From NCBI GenBank assembly GCA_910584685.1, contig CAJUAO010000001.1:1-64000 (forward strand): a stretch of 64,000 nt of DNA, given 5' to 3'. Below, one piece after another: positions 8,070-17,700 of this stretch. Both the position numbers and the translations under genes were made by a program. The DNA comes from an uncultured Lachnospiraceae bacterium. GTDB taxonomy: Bacteria > Bacillota > Clostridia > Lachnospirales > Lachnospiraceae. Below the pieces are notes generated by a model. The model was not told the DNA's origin and made no database searches. It saw only the letters and a list, made by a program, of their open reading frames with translations. Each line of letters starts with the position of its first letter. Position 1 is the stretch's first letter.

Positions 8070-10253
8070 ATGTATACAAAAATAAAAGATAAGATAAAAA
8101 ATTTTTTCAGGGAGATACGGGGGGATAAGGTAAAACGCATTACCTTTGAAATGTTTGTGTTTCTTCCGTGGATTATAAATATTGTGGTGGAAGGGCTAAA
8201 TCAACGCTCCGTATCAGGATTTTTCAAGTTTTTTATAACATCCTTTGATGTGTTTGTTATAAATTTAATGATTATATATGCCGTTTTTTCAGTTACCCTG
8301 CTGCTTAGAAAGCGTATTCCCGCTATGGCACTGATTTCAATAATATGGCTGGCAGGTGGAATTGCCAATTTTATAGTAAAATTCAACAGGGAAACTCCAT
8401 TTAATTTTACGGATTTAAAGGATTTTGGACAGGTTCTTGACGTTTTTGACAAATATATGAGCAAGCTGCAAATGGTTTTAGTTATTGCGCTTATAATAGC
8501 CGCCGTTATATTTGTAATATTTTTATGGATTAAATCGCCAAAGTATGATACAAAGATAAAATATGTAAAAAATGCAATTATTGTAGCTGTAATGTGGATA
8601 TTAATGTTTTTATCAATACAGGTGGGACAGGCGTTAGACAGGGTATCGGTGAAATTTCCTAATTTGACTATTGCGTATCAAAGCTACGGCTTTACATATT
8701 GCTATGCATATGGAATGATTAGCGTAGGAGTGGACGAGCCGGAGGAGTATACGGATGAAAGCATACAGAAAATTGCCGAGAGAATAGAAAAGACAAAGAC
8801 TGTAGATAAGGATAATGTAAAAACCCCGAATATTATTTTTCTCCAGTTGGAATCCTTTATAGATTTAACAAATGTAATTGATTTGGAGCTTAGCGCGGAG
8901 GCAACGCCAAATTTTACAAGCCTGAAAAAGGAATATACTTCAGGCTATTTAAGGGTAAACAATGTCGGTTATGGTACGGCAAATACTGAATTTGAGATTA
9001 TGACAGGAATGAATCTTGAGGATTTTGGACCGGGGGAATTTCCCTATAAGACTGTTTTAAAGAATACGCCATGCGAAAGCATTGCGTATATACTTAAGGA
9101 CTACGGCTATTCAAGCCATGCCATGCATAATAATACGGGAACCTTTTACAGCAGAAACGTCGTGTTTAAAAATTTGGGATATGACACCTATACATCATTG
9201 GAATATATGAATCCAAAGGAATATACGTATCTGGGATGGGTTAAGGATAATATACTGACGGATGAGATTATAAAGGTGCTTGATTCAACAGAGGAGCAGG
9301 ATTATCTTTATGCCATATCTGTTCAGGGACACGGCTCATATCCGTCGGACGAGGTGCTGGAAAATCCTCATATCAGCGTAGTTTCAGGCATAGAGGATGA
9401 TGAAAGGATAAATCAGTACACATATTATGCAAACCAGATATATGAGATGGACGTATTTATAGGGGAGCTGATAAATGCGCTGAATAATTATGATGAGGAG
9501 GTTATTCTCGTAATGTATGGAGACCATCTTCCAAGTCTTGGACTTAAAGAGGAGGACCTTATAAATCATGATTTGTATCAGACAGAATATATTATCTGGA
9601 GCAATTACGGCTTCAGTATGGAAAATAAGGATATTGAAACATACCAGCTTGCGGCAAGGCTCCTTAGGGCCCTTAATATTGACGGCGGCGTAATAAACAA
9701 GTTCCATCAGGTTTATGAGGAGGATGAGGATTATCTTAAATCACTTAAGAAGCTGGAGTATGATATATTGTATGCCGACAGATATGTATATGGAGGAACG
9801 AGCCCTTATGTTGCAACGGATATGCAGATGGGAACATATCCTATTAAAATAACAAATATATATCCTGAGGATGAAAATAATCCTGTCAAGCGCCCGGACA
9901 ATGATGATAAAGGAAATAATGAAGATAACAACAATAATGAAAATAATGATAAAAATGATTCTGGCGGTGAAGGCGGTAATAATAACGACAATGATGACGG
10001 TAGGGAAAATGGAGAATTTGTAAAAGGCTATGTAGTTCTTGAGGGTGAGCATTTTACAGGCTACAGCAGGGTATATGTCAATAACGAGCCTCTTGACACT
10101 GTATTTATAAGCGAGGAAATGCTTTTAGCATATTATCCGGAGCTTAAGTCTATGGATGAGTTTTGTGTAAAGCAGATTTATAAGGAGACTACGGAGGTAA
10201 GCGCATCAGACAAGGCTATGTATATTGCGCCTGTTATAGATGAGCCTGTTTAA
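8070..10253 (+). CDS. LTA synthase family membrane protein with C-terminal IPT-like domain
   Basis: Member of the alkaline-phosphatase/sulfatase superfamily that transfers phosphoglycerol or related groups to extracellular glycopolymers. Five hydrophobic segments within the first about 190 residues anchor it; the rest is outside. The catalytic domain (about 250-600) shows FLQLESF, the nucleophile Thr303 in GYGTANTEFE, and a metal-binding MYGDHLP with Asp485-His486. After it comes an Asn/Asp-rich linker (about 610-650) and a roughly 70-residue module starting VVLEGEHFTGYSRVYVNN that looks like an IPT/TIG beta-sandwich. Start ATG 8070 with AGGGAGAAAG upstream. It could make lipoteichoic acid or decorate another polymer; the substrate is not shown. 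The next gene encodes a peptidoglycan carboxypeptidase. Confidence 0.85.
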   Translation: MYTKIKDKIKNFFREIRGDKVKRITFEMFVFLPWIINIVVEGLNQRSVSGFFKFFITSFDVFVINLMIIYAVFSVTLLLRKRIPAMALISIIWLAGGIANFIVKFNRETPFNFTDLKDFGQVLDVFDKYMSKLQMVLVIALIIAAVIFVIFLWIKSPKYDTKIKYVKNAIIVAVMWILMFLSIQVGQALDRVSVKFPNLTIAYQSYGFTYCYAYGMISVGVDEPEEYTDESIQKIAERIEKTKTVDKDNVKTPNIIFLQLESFIDLTNVIDLELSAEATPNFTSLKKEYTSGYLRVNNVGYGTANTEFEIMTGMNLEDFGPGEFPYKTVLKNTPCESIAYILKDYGYSSHAMHNNTGTFYSRNVVFKNLGYDTYTSLEYMNPKEYTYLGWVKDNILTDEIIKVLDSTEEQDYLYAISVQGHGSYPSDEVLENPHISVVSGIEDDERINQYTYYANQIYEMDVFIGELINALNNYDEEVILVMYGDHLPSLGLKEEDLINHDLYQTEYIIWSNYGFSMENKDIETYQLAARLLRALNIDGGVINKFHQVYEEDEDYLKSLKKLEYDILYADRYVYGGTSPYVATDMQMGTYPIKITNIYPEDENNPVKRPDNDDKGNNEDNNNNENNDKNDSGGEGGNNNDNDDGRENGEFVKGYVVLEGEHFTGYSRVYVNNEPLDTVFISEEMLLAYYPELKSMDEFCVKQIYKETTEVSASDKAMYIAPVIDEPV

Positions 10254-10359
10254 AAATTACTTATATGTATGATTAAAAATAAGAAAATATATAGGCATAT
10301 TTTAGGGAAAAGACTATTAAATATATTATAAGATTTTGTATTATATAAAGGAGAAGCTT

Positions 10360-11658
10360 ATGAATATAAAAAGAGTCTTTTCTCTTTTTTTGACGGTAAT
10401 ACTGTGTGTAGGCGCAATGGCTGTACCTGCGCTGTCAGGGGGATTACCGGAGGAGGAAATAAATAAAATACAGGAGAATACGCAGGCAGAAAACAATAAT
10501 AATACAGGGGAGGCTCTTAAAGATATTACAGCCGGTAATACAGAAGGCGGAGATATAAAGGAAGCCGCAGCCGCAGATTTGGGACTTACATGCAAGGCGG
10601 CAATACTTATGGAGGCGTCCACAGGCACGGTAATATATGAGCAAAATCCTGACCAGACCTTAAGCCCCGCCAGCATTACAAAGATAATGACCCTTGTACT
10701 TATATTTGACGCAATACATAGCGGAAAAATTAAGCTTGAGGATATTGTGACAACCTCAGCCTACGCAAAGTCCATGGGAGGCTCACAGGTTTATTTGGAG
10801 GAGGGGGAGCAGCAGACAGTTGAAACCCTTATAAAATGTATTGTAATAGCATCGGGAAATGACGCCAGCGTTGCTATGGCAGAGTATATAGCAGGCAGTG
10901 AGACGGAGTTTGTAAACCAGATGAATGAAAGGGCAAAAGAGCTTGGGATGGCAAATACAAATTTTGAGGACTGCTGCGGGCTGACAGATTCTGCAAATCA
11001 CTATACCACCGCCAGGGATGTGGCAATTATGTCAAGGGAGCTTATTACAAAATATCCGGAAATATTTAATTACAGCAGTATATGGATGGAAAATATAACC
11101 CATGTGACAAAAAAGGGAGAAAGCGTATTTGGACTTACAAATACAAATAAGCTGCTAAAGCAGTATGAATGGACTACAGGTCTTAAAACAGGCTCGACAA
11201 GCATTGCAAAGTACTGCCTAAGCGCAACGGCAAGAAAAAATGATATAGACTTAATTGCGGTTATTATGGCTGCGCCTGATTATAAGGCAAGATTTTCGGA
11301 AGCCATAGCCTTATTAAATTACGGCTATGCAAACTGTAAGCTTTACCGTTCAATAAATGATGATAAGCTGCCTGCCTTGAGTGTTAAAGGAGGAATAGAA
11401 AATGAAGTTTCCTGCGGCTATGCCGGTGACTTTGCATACCTTAGCACAACAGGTGAAAACGTAGATGAAATAGAAAAGAAGATAGTATTAAATGAAGAGA
11501 TAACGGCGCCAGTGAAAAAGGGAGATAAGATAGGCGAGGCAGAGTATTACCTTGGTGATAAAAAGGTGGGAAGCGTGGATATACTTGCAATGGAAAATGT
11601 GGAGGAGGCAGGCTTTTTAAGCAGCTTAAGGAAGGTTATAAGGTTTTTGTGGCTTTAA
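10360..11658 (+). CDS. D-alanyl-D-alanine carboxypeptidase (peptidase S11, DacF/DacA type)
   Basis: Low-molecular-weight penicillin-binding protein that removes the terminal D-Ala from peptidoglycan stem peptides outside the membrane. The 432-residue precursor starts with a signal peptide (MNIKRVFSLFLTVILCVGAM) and a low-complexity Asn/Glu segment. The three active-site motifs are complete: Ser105-Ile-Thr-Lys108, Ser165-Gly-Asn167 and Lys276-Thr-Gly278. A C-terminal beta domain ends in FLSSLRKVIRFLWL, an amphipathic helix of the kind that anchors DacA to the membrane. Start ATG 10360 with AAAGGAG; an in-frame TTG at 10336 precedes that SD. Both neighbours with known roles act on the envelope or phosphoesters. 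Whether it is vegetative or sporulation-specific cannot be decided. Confidence 0.93.
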   Translation: MNIKRVFSLFLTVILCVGAMAVPALSGGLPEEEINKIQENTQAENNNNTGEALKDITAGNTEGGDIKEAAAADLGLTCKAAILMEASTGTVIYEQNPDQTLSPASITKIMTLVLIFDAIHSGKIKLEDIVTTSAYAKSMGGSQVYLEEGEQQTVETLIKCIVIASGNDASVAMAEYIAGSETEFVNQMNERAKELGMANTNFEDCCGLTDSANHYTTARDVAIMSRELITKYPEIFNYSSIWMENITHVTKKGESVFGLTNTNKLLKQYEWTTGLKTGSTSIAKYCLSATARKNDIDLIAVIMAAPDYKARFSEAIALLNYGYANCKLYRSINDDKLPALSVKGGIENEVSCGYAGDFAYLSTTGENVDEIEKKIVLNEEITAPVKKGDKIGEAEYYLGDKKVGSVDILAMENVEEAGFLSSLRKVIRFLWL

Positions 11659-11705
11659 ATTAATTTTTTTATTATATGATTAATGGTATGATACAGGGAA
11701 AACTG

Positions 11706-11810
11706 TGGTATAATGTTGACGCAGAAGGACATTGCGTCAACTTCTGATACTATGTGTGCTAAAGCACACAAAAATATGGTATAATAGTCTCGGCGCAGCC
11801 GAGCCATGCT
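11706..11810 (+). promoter_or_regulatory. two extended -10 promoters, each followed by a perfect hairpin (module copy B)
   Basis: TGGTATAAT at 11706-11714 runs straight into a 9-bp hairpin GTTGACGCA / TGCGTCAAC (11715-11723 with 11733-11741). A second hairpin TGTGTGCT-AA-AGCACACA (11753-11770) follows, then a second TGGTATAAT (11777-11785) runs into CTCGGC-GCA-GCCGAG (11789-11803). The second block is the best copy of the family also seen at 6745 and 54771. Neither promoter has a good -35 box, which is common with extended -10 elements. They would drive the metallophosphoesterase gene. Confidence 0.55.
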
Positions 11811-11838
11811 TAAAAAACCGCAGTGAAAGGATTTATAT

Positions 11839-12747
11839 ATGAAAAATACCGTTATTATAATAATAGGAATAGCCGCACTTCTCTTTATACTTATGCTTCT
11901 CAGAGGCTATTATGAGATACGTCATTTCAGAATAAAAAGATATACAATAAAGGCTGATTCTATAAAGAAACAGACTACCATTGCCTTTATTTCAGACTTA
12001 CATAACTGCTCCTATGGAAATGATAATGAAAAAATTATTGCTGCGCTAAAAAAGGAAAAGCCGGATTTTCTTATTATCGGCGGAGATTTGATAGTTGGAA
12101 AAAGAAATACAGGACAATGTATGCCGGAAAAATATTTTAAAAATGCTGTTTCCCTCTTAAAGGGCATATCAGGAGAATTTCCGATTTTGTATACATATGG
12201 AAATCATGAGACAAGAGTAAAAAACAGAAAAGAAATAAATCCTCTTTACAATGAATATATTGACGGGATAAAGGAACAGCTTGAGGAACAAAAGATAATT
12301 CTTTTAAATGATGAAATATGGGAGTATAACAATATAATCGTGGCAGGACTTGAGGTTGGAGATAAGGCGTATGACAACAATGAAAGCTTTGACAATGAAA
12401 AGCTTAGAAAACTTATGTCATTAGTAAGTCAGAAATCTGCATCAAATAAAAATAAATTTCGTATTCTTGTGTCACATCCTCCGGATTTTTTTGAGCAGTA
12501 TGCAGAGGAAAATATAGATTTGGTATTATCAGGACATAATCACGGCGGCACCATAAGAATCCCGTTTCTAGGGGGAGTAATATCAAGAAAATATAAGCTG
12601 TTTCCAAAGTACAGCTACGGTGTATACGAAAAAAACGGCGTAAAAATGATACTTACGGGAGGCTTAGGAGACCATACAATTCATTTCAGGCTTTTTAACA
12701 TGCCGGAAATAGTTGTAATTACTTTACTCTTGGCTGACTCTATTTAA
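11839..12747 (+). CDS. membrane-anchored metallophosphoesterase (YkuE-like)
   Basis: Calcineurin-like phosphoesterase tethered by one N-terminal hydrophobic segment (VIIIIGIAALLFILMLL). Metal-binding motifs in order: ISDLHN near residue 52, GGDLIVG near 81, YGNHE near 119, SHPPDFF near 212 and SGHNHGG near 233. The 302-residue length fits the YkuE/UshA-like small subfamily; relatives hydrolyse phospholipids or UDP-diacylglucosamine-like lipids, but activity here is inference. Start ATG 11839 with AAAGGA upstream. It is preceded by the double promoter-hairpin block and followed by a separate promoter for scpA, so it is likely its own unit. Confidence 0.85.
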   Translation: MKNTVIIIIGIAALLFILMLLRGYYEIRHFRIKRYTIKADSIKKQTTIAFISDLHNCSYGNDNEKIIAALKKEKPDFLIIGGDLIVGKRNTGQCMPEKYFKNAVSLLKGISGEFPILYTYGNHETRVKNRKEINPLYNEYIDGIKEQLEEQKIILLNDEIWEYNNIIVAGLEVGDKAYDNNESFDNEKLRKLMSLVSQKSASNKNKFRILVSHPPDFFEQYAEENIDLVLSGHNHGGTIRIPFLGGVISRKYKLFPKYSYGVYEKNGVKMILTGGLGDHTIHFRLFNMPEIVVITLLLADSI

Positions 12748-12754
12748 AAAGTAT

Positions 12755-12782
12755 TTGAAAATAACAAAAAATCTGTTAAAAT
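12755..12782 (+). promoter_or_regulatory. possible promoter of the scpA-scpB unit
   Basis: TTGAAA (12755-12760), 16-bp spacer and TAAAAT (12777-12782) in the gap between the phosphoesterase gene and scpA. A hairpin lies downstream in the leader at 12801-12833. Confidence 0.4.
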
Positions 12783-12800
12783 ATTTTTTGTGCCTAAAAA

Positions 12801-12833
12801 GCATATGCTGCGCCTGTCAGGCTGCGCATGTGC
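12801..12833 (+). repeat. imperfect hairpin in the scpA leader
   Basis: GCATATGCTGCGCC pairs with GGCTGCGCATGTGC around a 5-nt loop (11 pairs, one 3-nt internal loop). It is followed by TGTGCAAAAATGTG, resembling the TGTGCAAAAAGCCGCAC tail of the promoter-hairpin modules at 6779 and 54834, so it may be a degenerate relative. Confidence 0.45.
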
Positions 12834-12861
12834 AAAAATGTGTACGGAAATGAGGATTATT

Positions 12862-13617
12862 ATGGCAATACCTGTTAAGCTTGAGGTGTTTGAAGGTCCC
12901 CTTGACCTTTTACTTCATTTGATAGATAAAAACAAAATAGATATATATGATATTCCCATAGTTACTATTACAGACCAGTATCTTGAATATGTAAATGCCA
13001 TAGGAAGAGAGGACTTAAATGTAGTCAGCGAATTTCTTGTAATGGCGGCAACCCTTATAGATATAAAATCAAAAATGCTGCTTCCAAGGGAGATAAATGA
13101 GGACGGAGAGGAGGAAGACCCGAGAGATGAGCTTGTAAATAAGCTGCTTGAATATAAAATGTACAAGTATATGTCTCTTGAACTTCGTGACAGAGAGCTT
13201 GACGCAGGACGTTCCCTGTATAAAAGACCTACAGTGCCAGAGGAAGTGTTAAAATATGAGGCTCCCATAGATTTAGATGCTATTCTGAAAGATGTTACCC
13301 TTATAAAGCTTAATGAAATTTTCAGGGCTGTTATGAAAAGGCAGGAGGATAAGGTTGACCCTATAAGAAGTAAATTTGGAAACATAGAAAAGGAGGAGGT
13401 CAGCCTTACTGATAAAATGGCTTATTTGAGAGACTATGCCTGCGAGCATAAAAGATTTAGCTTTAAGCAGCTTTTGCTTAAGCAGAGCAGCAGGATGCAC
13501 ATTATTGTCTCATTTTTAGCAATTTTGGAAATGATGAAGACAGGTGAGATTATAATATCACAGGAAAATATATTTGACGACATATTAATTGAGAGCAGAA
13601 TACAGACAACTGATTAA
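12862..13617 (+). CDS. scpA: segregation and condensation protein A
   Basis: Kleisin subunit of the SMC-ScpAB condensin that organises and segregates the chromosome. The N terminus MAIPVKLEVFEGPLDLLLHLIDKNK is the hallmark of ScpA, and the acidic middle (EDGEEEDPRDELVNKLLEYK) and C-terminal winged helix are present; 251 residues is normal. Start ATG 12862 with TGAGGA just upstream; an in-frame ATG exactly 12 nt earlier (12850) overlaps that SD. The downstream scpB gene, 37 nt away, completes the usual pair. SMC itself is not in this window. Confidence 0.96.
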   Translation: MAIPVKLEVFEGPLDLLLHLIDKNKIDIYDIPIVTITDQYLEYVNAIGREDLNVVSEFLVMAATLIDIKSKMLLPREINEDGEEEDPRDELVNKLLEYKMYKYMSLELRDRELDAGRSLYKRPTVPEEVLKYEAPIDLDAILKDVTLIKLNEIFRAVMKRQEDKVDPIRSKFGNIEKEEVSLTDKMAYLRDYACEHKRFSFKQLLLKQSSRMHIIVSFLAILEMMKTGEIIISQENIFDDILIESRIQTTD

Positions 13618-13654
13618 ATATATTTGAAGGCATGAAGAAAGGAGAGGCAAAAAA

Positions 13655-14224
13655 GTGGAGATACATAAGCTTGAGGCTATAATTGAGGCTATATTATTTA
13701 CTATGGGAGACAGTGTAGAGACAGAAAAAATTGCAAAGGCAATAGAGCATGATACTGCAACCACAAGAAAAATAATACATAATATGATGGACAGATATGA
13801 AAAGGAGGACAGGGGAGTAAAGATTATTGAGCTTGAGGACAGCTTTCAGATGTGCACAAAGGCAGAAATGTATGATTATCTTATAAAGGTTGCAAGTCAG
13901 CCTAAGAAGCAGGTTATTACCGATGTGCTTTTGGAAACATTGTCAATTATTGCATATAAGCAGCCTGTCACAAGAGCAGAGGTGGAGAAGATAAGAGGCG
14001 TAAAATGCGACCATGCCGTAAATAAGCTTATAGAATACAATCTTGTCATGGAGGTTGGACGTATGGACGCGCCGGGAAGGCCTCTTCTCTTTGGTACTAC
14101 GGAGGAATTTTTAAGGAAGTTTGGAGTTCAGTCCATAGAGGAGCTGCCAATGATTAATTCCGATAAGATGGAGGATTTTAAAGCAGAGGCAGAGGAGGAG
14201 ATACAGCTTAAGCTAGAAATATAG
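13655..14224 (+). CDS. scpB: segregation and condensation protein B
   Basis: Binds the kleisin ScpA in the condensin complex through two winged-helix domains. The 189-residue product contains the conserved second-domain stretch ETLSIIAYKQPVTRAEVEKIRGV near residue 92 and GRMDAPGRPLLFGTTEEFLRKFG near residue 136. Start is GTG 13655 with a good AAAGGAGAGG 7 nt upstream. It forms an operon with scpA. Confidence 0.96.
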   Translation: MEIHKLEAIIEAILFTMGDSVETEKIAKAIEHDTATTRKIIHNMMDRYEKEDRGVKIIELEDSFQMCTKAEMYDYLIKVASQPKKQVITDVLLETLSIIAYKQPVTRAEVEKIRGVKCDHAVNKLIEYNLVMEVGRMDAPGRPLLFGTTEEFLRKFGVQSIEELPMINSDKMEDFKAEAEEEIQLKLEI

Positions 14225-14261
14225 GCGTTGGTTGGGTTGCCAAGGCGGAATGGAGATTATT

Positions 14262-14672
14262 ATGTTGAAATCAGTTTTAAAGGGTGAGCAGTGCGCAAGA
14301 TGTAAAATCTGCTGCTCCTTTGTGAGGGCAGACGTATGGGAGGCCCCTGAGTTTACAAGAGACAGGCTTAATGAAACAGCCTTTAAGGATGAAAACGAGA
14401 TTTTGTTTTGTCCGTCATTAGACAGGGATAAGGGTTGTACTCTTGGAGAGGATAAGCCCTTTGATTGTAAGATTTGGCCATTAAGACCCTTTATGATAGA
14501 CGGAAAACTGAAAATAGGAGTGGCCAATATATGTCCTGCTTTTCAGACGGAAACAGACTATAAACTTAAGGAGCTTTTGGAGAATGGGCTTTATGATACT
14601 ATAGCGGAGATGGCGGGAAAGGATGATACGCTTATAAAGGAGTATACGGAGGATTATAGGATTATAATATAA
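14262..14672 (+). CDS. YkgJ-family cysteine cluster protein
   Basis: Small 136-residue cytoplasmic protein with the zinc/iron-chelating CxxCxxCC motif at its start (CARCKICC, residues about 9-16), a second Cys pair in GCTLGEDKPFDCKIWPLRPF and a further Cys in ANICPAF. This pattern defines the YkgJ/UPF0153 family, whose biochemical role is not established. Start ATG 14262; an in-frame ATG lies exactly 12 nt upstream at 14250, with TGGAG between the two. It lies 37 nt after scpB and is probably co-transcribed with it. Confidence 0.8.
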   Translation: MLKSVLKGEQCARCKICCSFVRADVWEAPEFTRDRLNETAFKDENEILFCPSLDRDKGCTLGEDKPFDCKIWPLRPFMIDGKLKIGVANICPAFQTETDYKLKELLENGLYDTIAEMAGKDDTLIKEYTEDYRIII

Positions 14673-14702
14673 AATGTAGTAACTTATTTATTAATAAATT
14701 AT

Positions 14703-14731
14703 TTGCAAAATATATAGTCATATGTTACAAT
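14703..14731 (+). promoter_or_regulatory. promoter of the arabinanase gene
   Basis: TTGCAA (14703-14708), 17-bp spacer, TACAAT (14726-14731) with TG at 14723-14724 (extended -10). It leaves a leader of about 60 nt before the start at 14798. No catabolite-repression operator or binding site of a sugar regulator was recognised. Confidence 0.55.
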
Positions 14732-14797
14732 TTTAATATCTATAGCAGTGAAAAACTGTATAAAATGATTAATCCGGAGGAAAGGAGAAGGATATTG

Positions 14798-17700
14798 ATG
14801 CAAAAAATCAAAAAGGTTCACAAGGGGAGGGTAACAGCGATTTTAGTGGCAGCAATGCTTATTGTGGGAGCAGTACTGCCTTCAATAGCTGATACGGCCG
14901 ACACCTTTGAAAAGGACGGTCTGAGAGTTAATATAACTACAGACAAGGCAGCCTATGACGCTGGGGAAGAAATAAACGCTGAAATAACAGTAAAAAACAC
15001 CTCGGCGGAAGACAGGGAAAACGTTATTATTAAAGTAAACGTACCCGATGGTTTAAAGCTTGCAGATGGAAGCAAAACTGATTTTAAGATAGGTACCATG
15101 TCTGCAGGCGCACAAAAAACAGAAAACGTAAAGTTTAAAACAGAAAAGTCACCAGGCGGCGATACAGAGGAGCCAACAGGCGGTGACACAGAAGAGCCAT
15201 CGAGCGGCGACACGGAAAAGCCGTCAGGCGGCGATACAGAGAAGCCGTCAGGCAGTGACACGGAGAAGCCATCAGGCGGCGATACGGAGAAGCCGTCAGG
15301 CAGCGAAGGCAGTATTGAAATTGATAAGTCTGTAGTTAAAGACGGAGCTCCAAGCGCTATTATTTCAGCTTCAGCAGAGGAATTGGAAAAAGCAGTTCCT
15401 TTGACAAAGGAGGAGCAGGATGCAGTTAAGGGCGGAGCTGCTGTAAAGGTTTATTTACAGATACAGCCTGCTGTGCCGACAGATGATGAAAGGGCAATAA
15501 TTGAGGCAAAGAAAGCAGATTTTACAATCGGAGCTTATATTGACATTTCTATGTTTAAGACTGTAGGAGGAGGGGCTCCTTCTTGCTGTTCCCAGTTAAA
15601 TTCCAAGATTAAGGTAAGCATTACAATACCGGAGAATTTAAGAAACACAGACAGCAGTATAGTAAGAACATACCAGTTAATACGCCGTCATGGCGCAGAT
15701 GAAGAGGCTGAAATTCTTACAGGAGAATATAATAAGGAAACCTTTGAGTTCAGTTTTGAGACAGACCGCTTTTCAACATATGCTATCGCTTATAAGGACA
15801 GTAAGGCGGCAGACGGCGGAGCTAACGGAGGCACAAATGGCTCAACAGGCAGCAATACTGCCACAGGAGACATAAACTTTATGGGATATTTTATTGCAGT
15901 ATTATTAATTTCTGCAGTGATAGTAATACTCATAAAGCGTAAAAACAATAAGGAAGCCGGAATAATCGGAACTATGGCGCTTACGTTAATAGGCTGCGGA
16001 CTGGCAATACAGATGGCTTATGCAGCTATTGCAAGCGGCAGATTTGAGGTTTCAAAGACAATAACCGTGGATGGAAAGCAGAAAACCATATCAGCGCAGG
16101 TATCATATGGTGAAAAGGTGGCAGAGGTTGATGTGACGGGAAGCTATAGGAGAGTATCCGTTCATGACCCAAGTATTGTTAAGGACCACGCTACTGGAAC
16201 ATATTATGTGTTCGGCTCTCATATGGCATGGGCTAAATCTACGGATTTAATCAACTGGACGACCTTTACAAACAATATAAACAGAGATTTCAGAACACTT
16301 TTTGCTAAAGAGGCTGAATGGGCGGCAAGAGGCGGAAAAAACAGCGACGGCACAGACTATGACGTAGCAGGAAATCTTTGGGCTCCTGACGTTATATATA
16401 ACGATGCCCTTGGCAAGTGGTGTATGTATATGAGCGTTAATGGAAACAACTGGTACACGTCTGTAGCGCTCCTGACGGCAGACAGCCTTGAGGGAGACTG
16501 GACATATGAAGGCACCGTTGTCTATTCAGGCTTTATGAACGCCGGTGACGCTGCGCTTACAGATTTAAAGGCTGTAATCGGAACAAACGAGGTTCCTGAC
16601 AGATATAAGGCAAACAGAAACGGTAATCATACATATGGTATGAACGCTATCGACCCGTGCGTAGAGTATGACGAGGACGGAAACCTCTGGATGGCGTACG
16701 GCTCATGGTTCGGCGGTATCTACATGATAAAGCTTGACAATAACACAGGCTTAAGAGATTACAGTGAAAAATACGAAACAGTAGCAAATACATCAGACGA
16801 ATATCAGGGACTTAAGCTGGCAGGCGGAGAGCATTGCTCAGGCGAGGCTGCTTATCTGGAAAAGATAGATAACCACTGGTATCTGTTCTTAAGCTATGGA
16901 GGACTTGTTGCAAACGGCGGATATAACATGAGAGTATTCCGCGCCGACGATATTAAGGGACCGTATAAGGACGCCTCAGGGGATGATGCAAGATATACGG
17001 CAGGCACCAATAATATAAACGGAAAAACGGGAGTTAAGCTGTTTGGAAATTATAAATGGACTACCATGAAGGTAGGTCAGGTGGCGCAGGGACACAATTC
17101 TGCGTTTGTTGACAGCGACGGTAAGGCATATGTGGTTTACCATACAAGATTTGCAGACGGAACGGAAGGTCATCAGGTAAGAGTACATCAGCTCTTTGTA
17201 AATCAGGATGGCTGGCTTGTGGCAGCGCCATATGAGTACACAGGGGAAACTCTGTCTGATACGGCGTATACAATGGAGCAGATGTCAGGCTTATATGAGG
17301 TTATCTTCCATAACCAGTCAATAAATTATCAAAATCTTGAATGTATGACTCCGCAGAATATTGCGTTAAATGACGACGGTACAGTGTCAGGAGACCAGAC
17401 GGGTACATGGAGCGCAGACGCCGATAAGCCATACGTTACGATTACCCTTGGAACAAAAACCTATAAAGGAGTATTTGTAGAGCAGTATGTGGAGGAAACT
17501 ACAAATAAGACTCTCTGCTTTACGCTGCTTGGAAGCGACGAGGTTGAAGTATGGGGAAGCAAGGCCATTGGAGGAAAGACTGCCGTAGATATGACTCTTA
17601 ATTCGGGAGTTATTAAAATACCGCAGCAGACTGTATCTGATATTACCTTTAAGACAGAGGGACTTCAGGGAACTACCGTAAGCTATGCTTCAGGCAATAC

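Noticed and set aside
15155..15302. CRISPR-like repeat array
   Set aside because: The 24-bp repeats have no spacers and are in-frame coding repeats.
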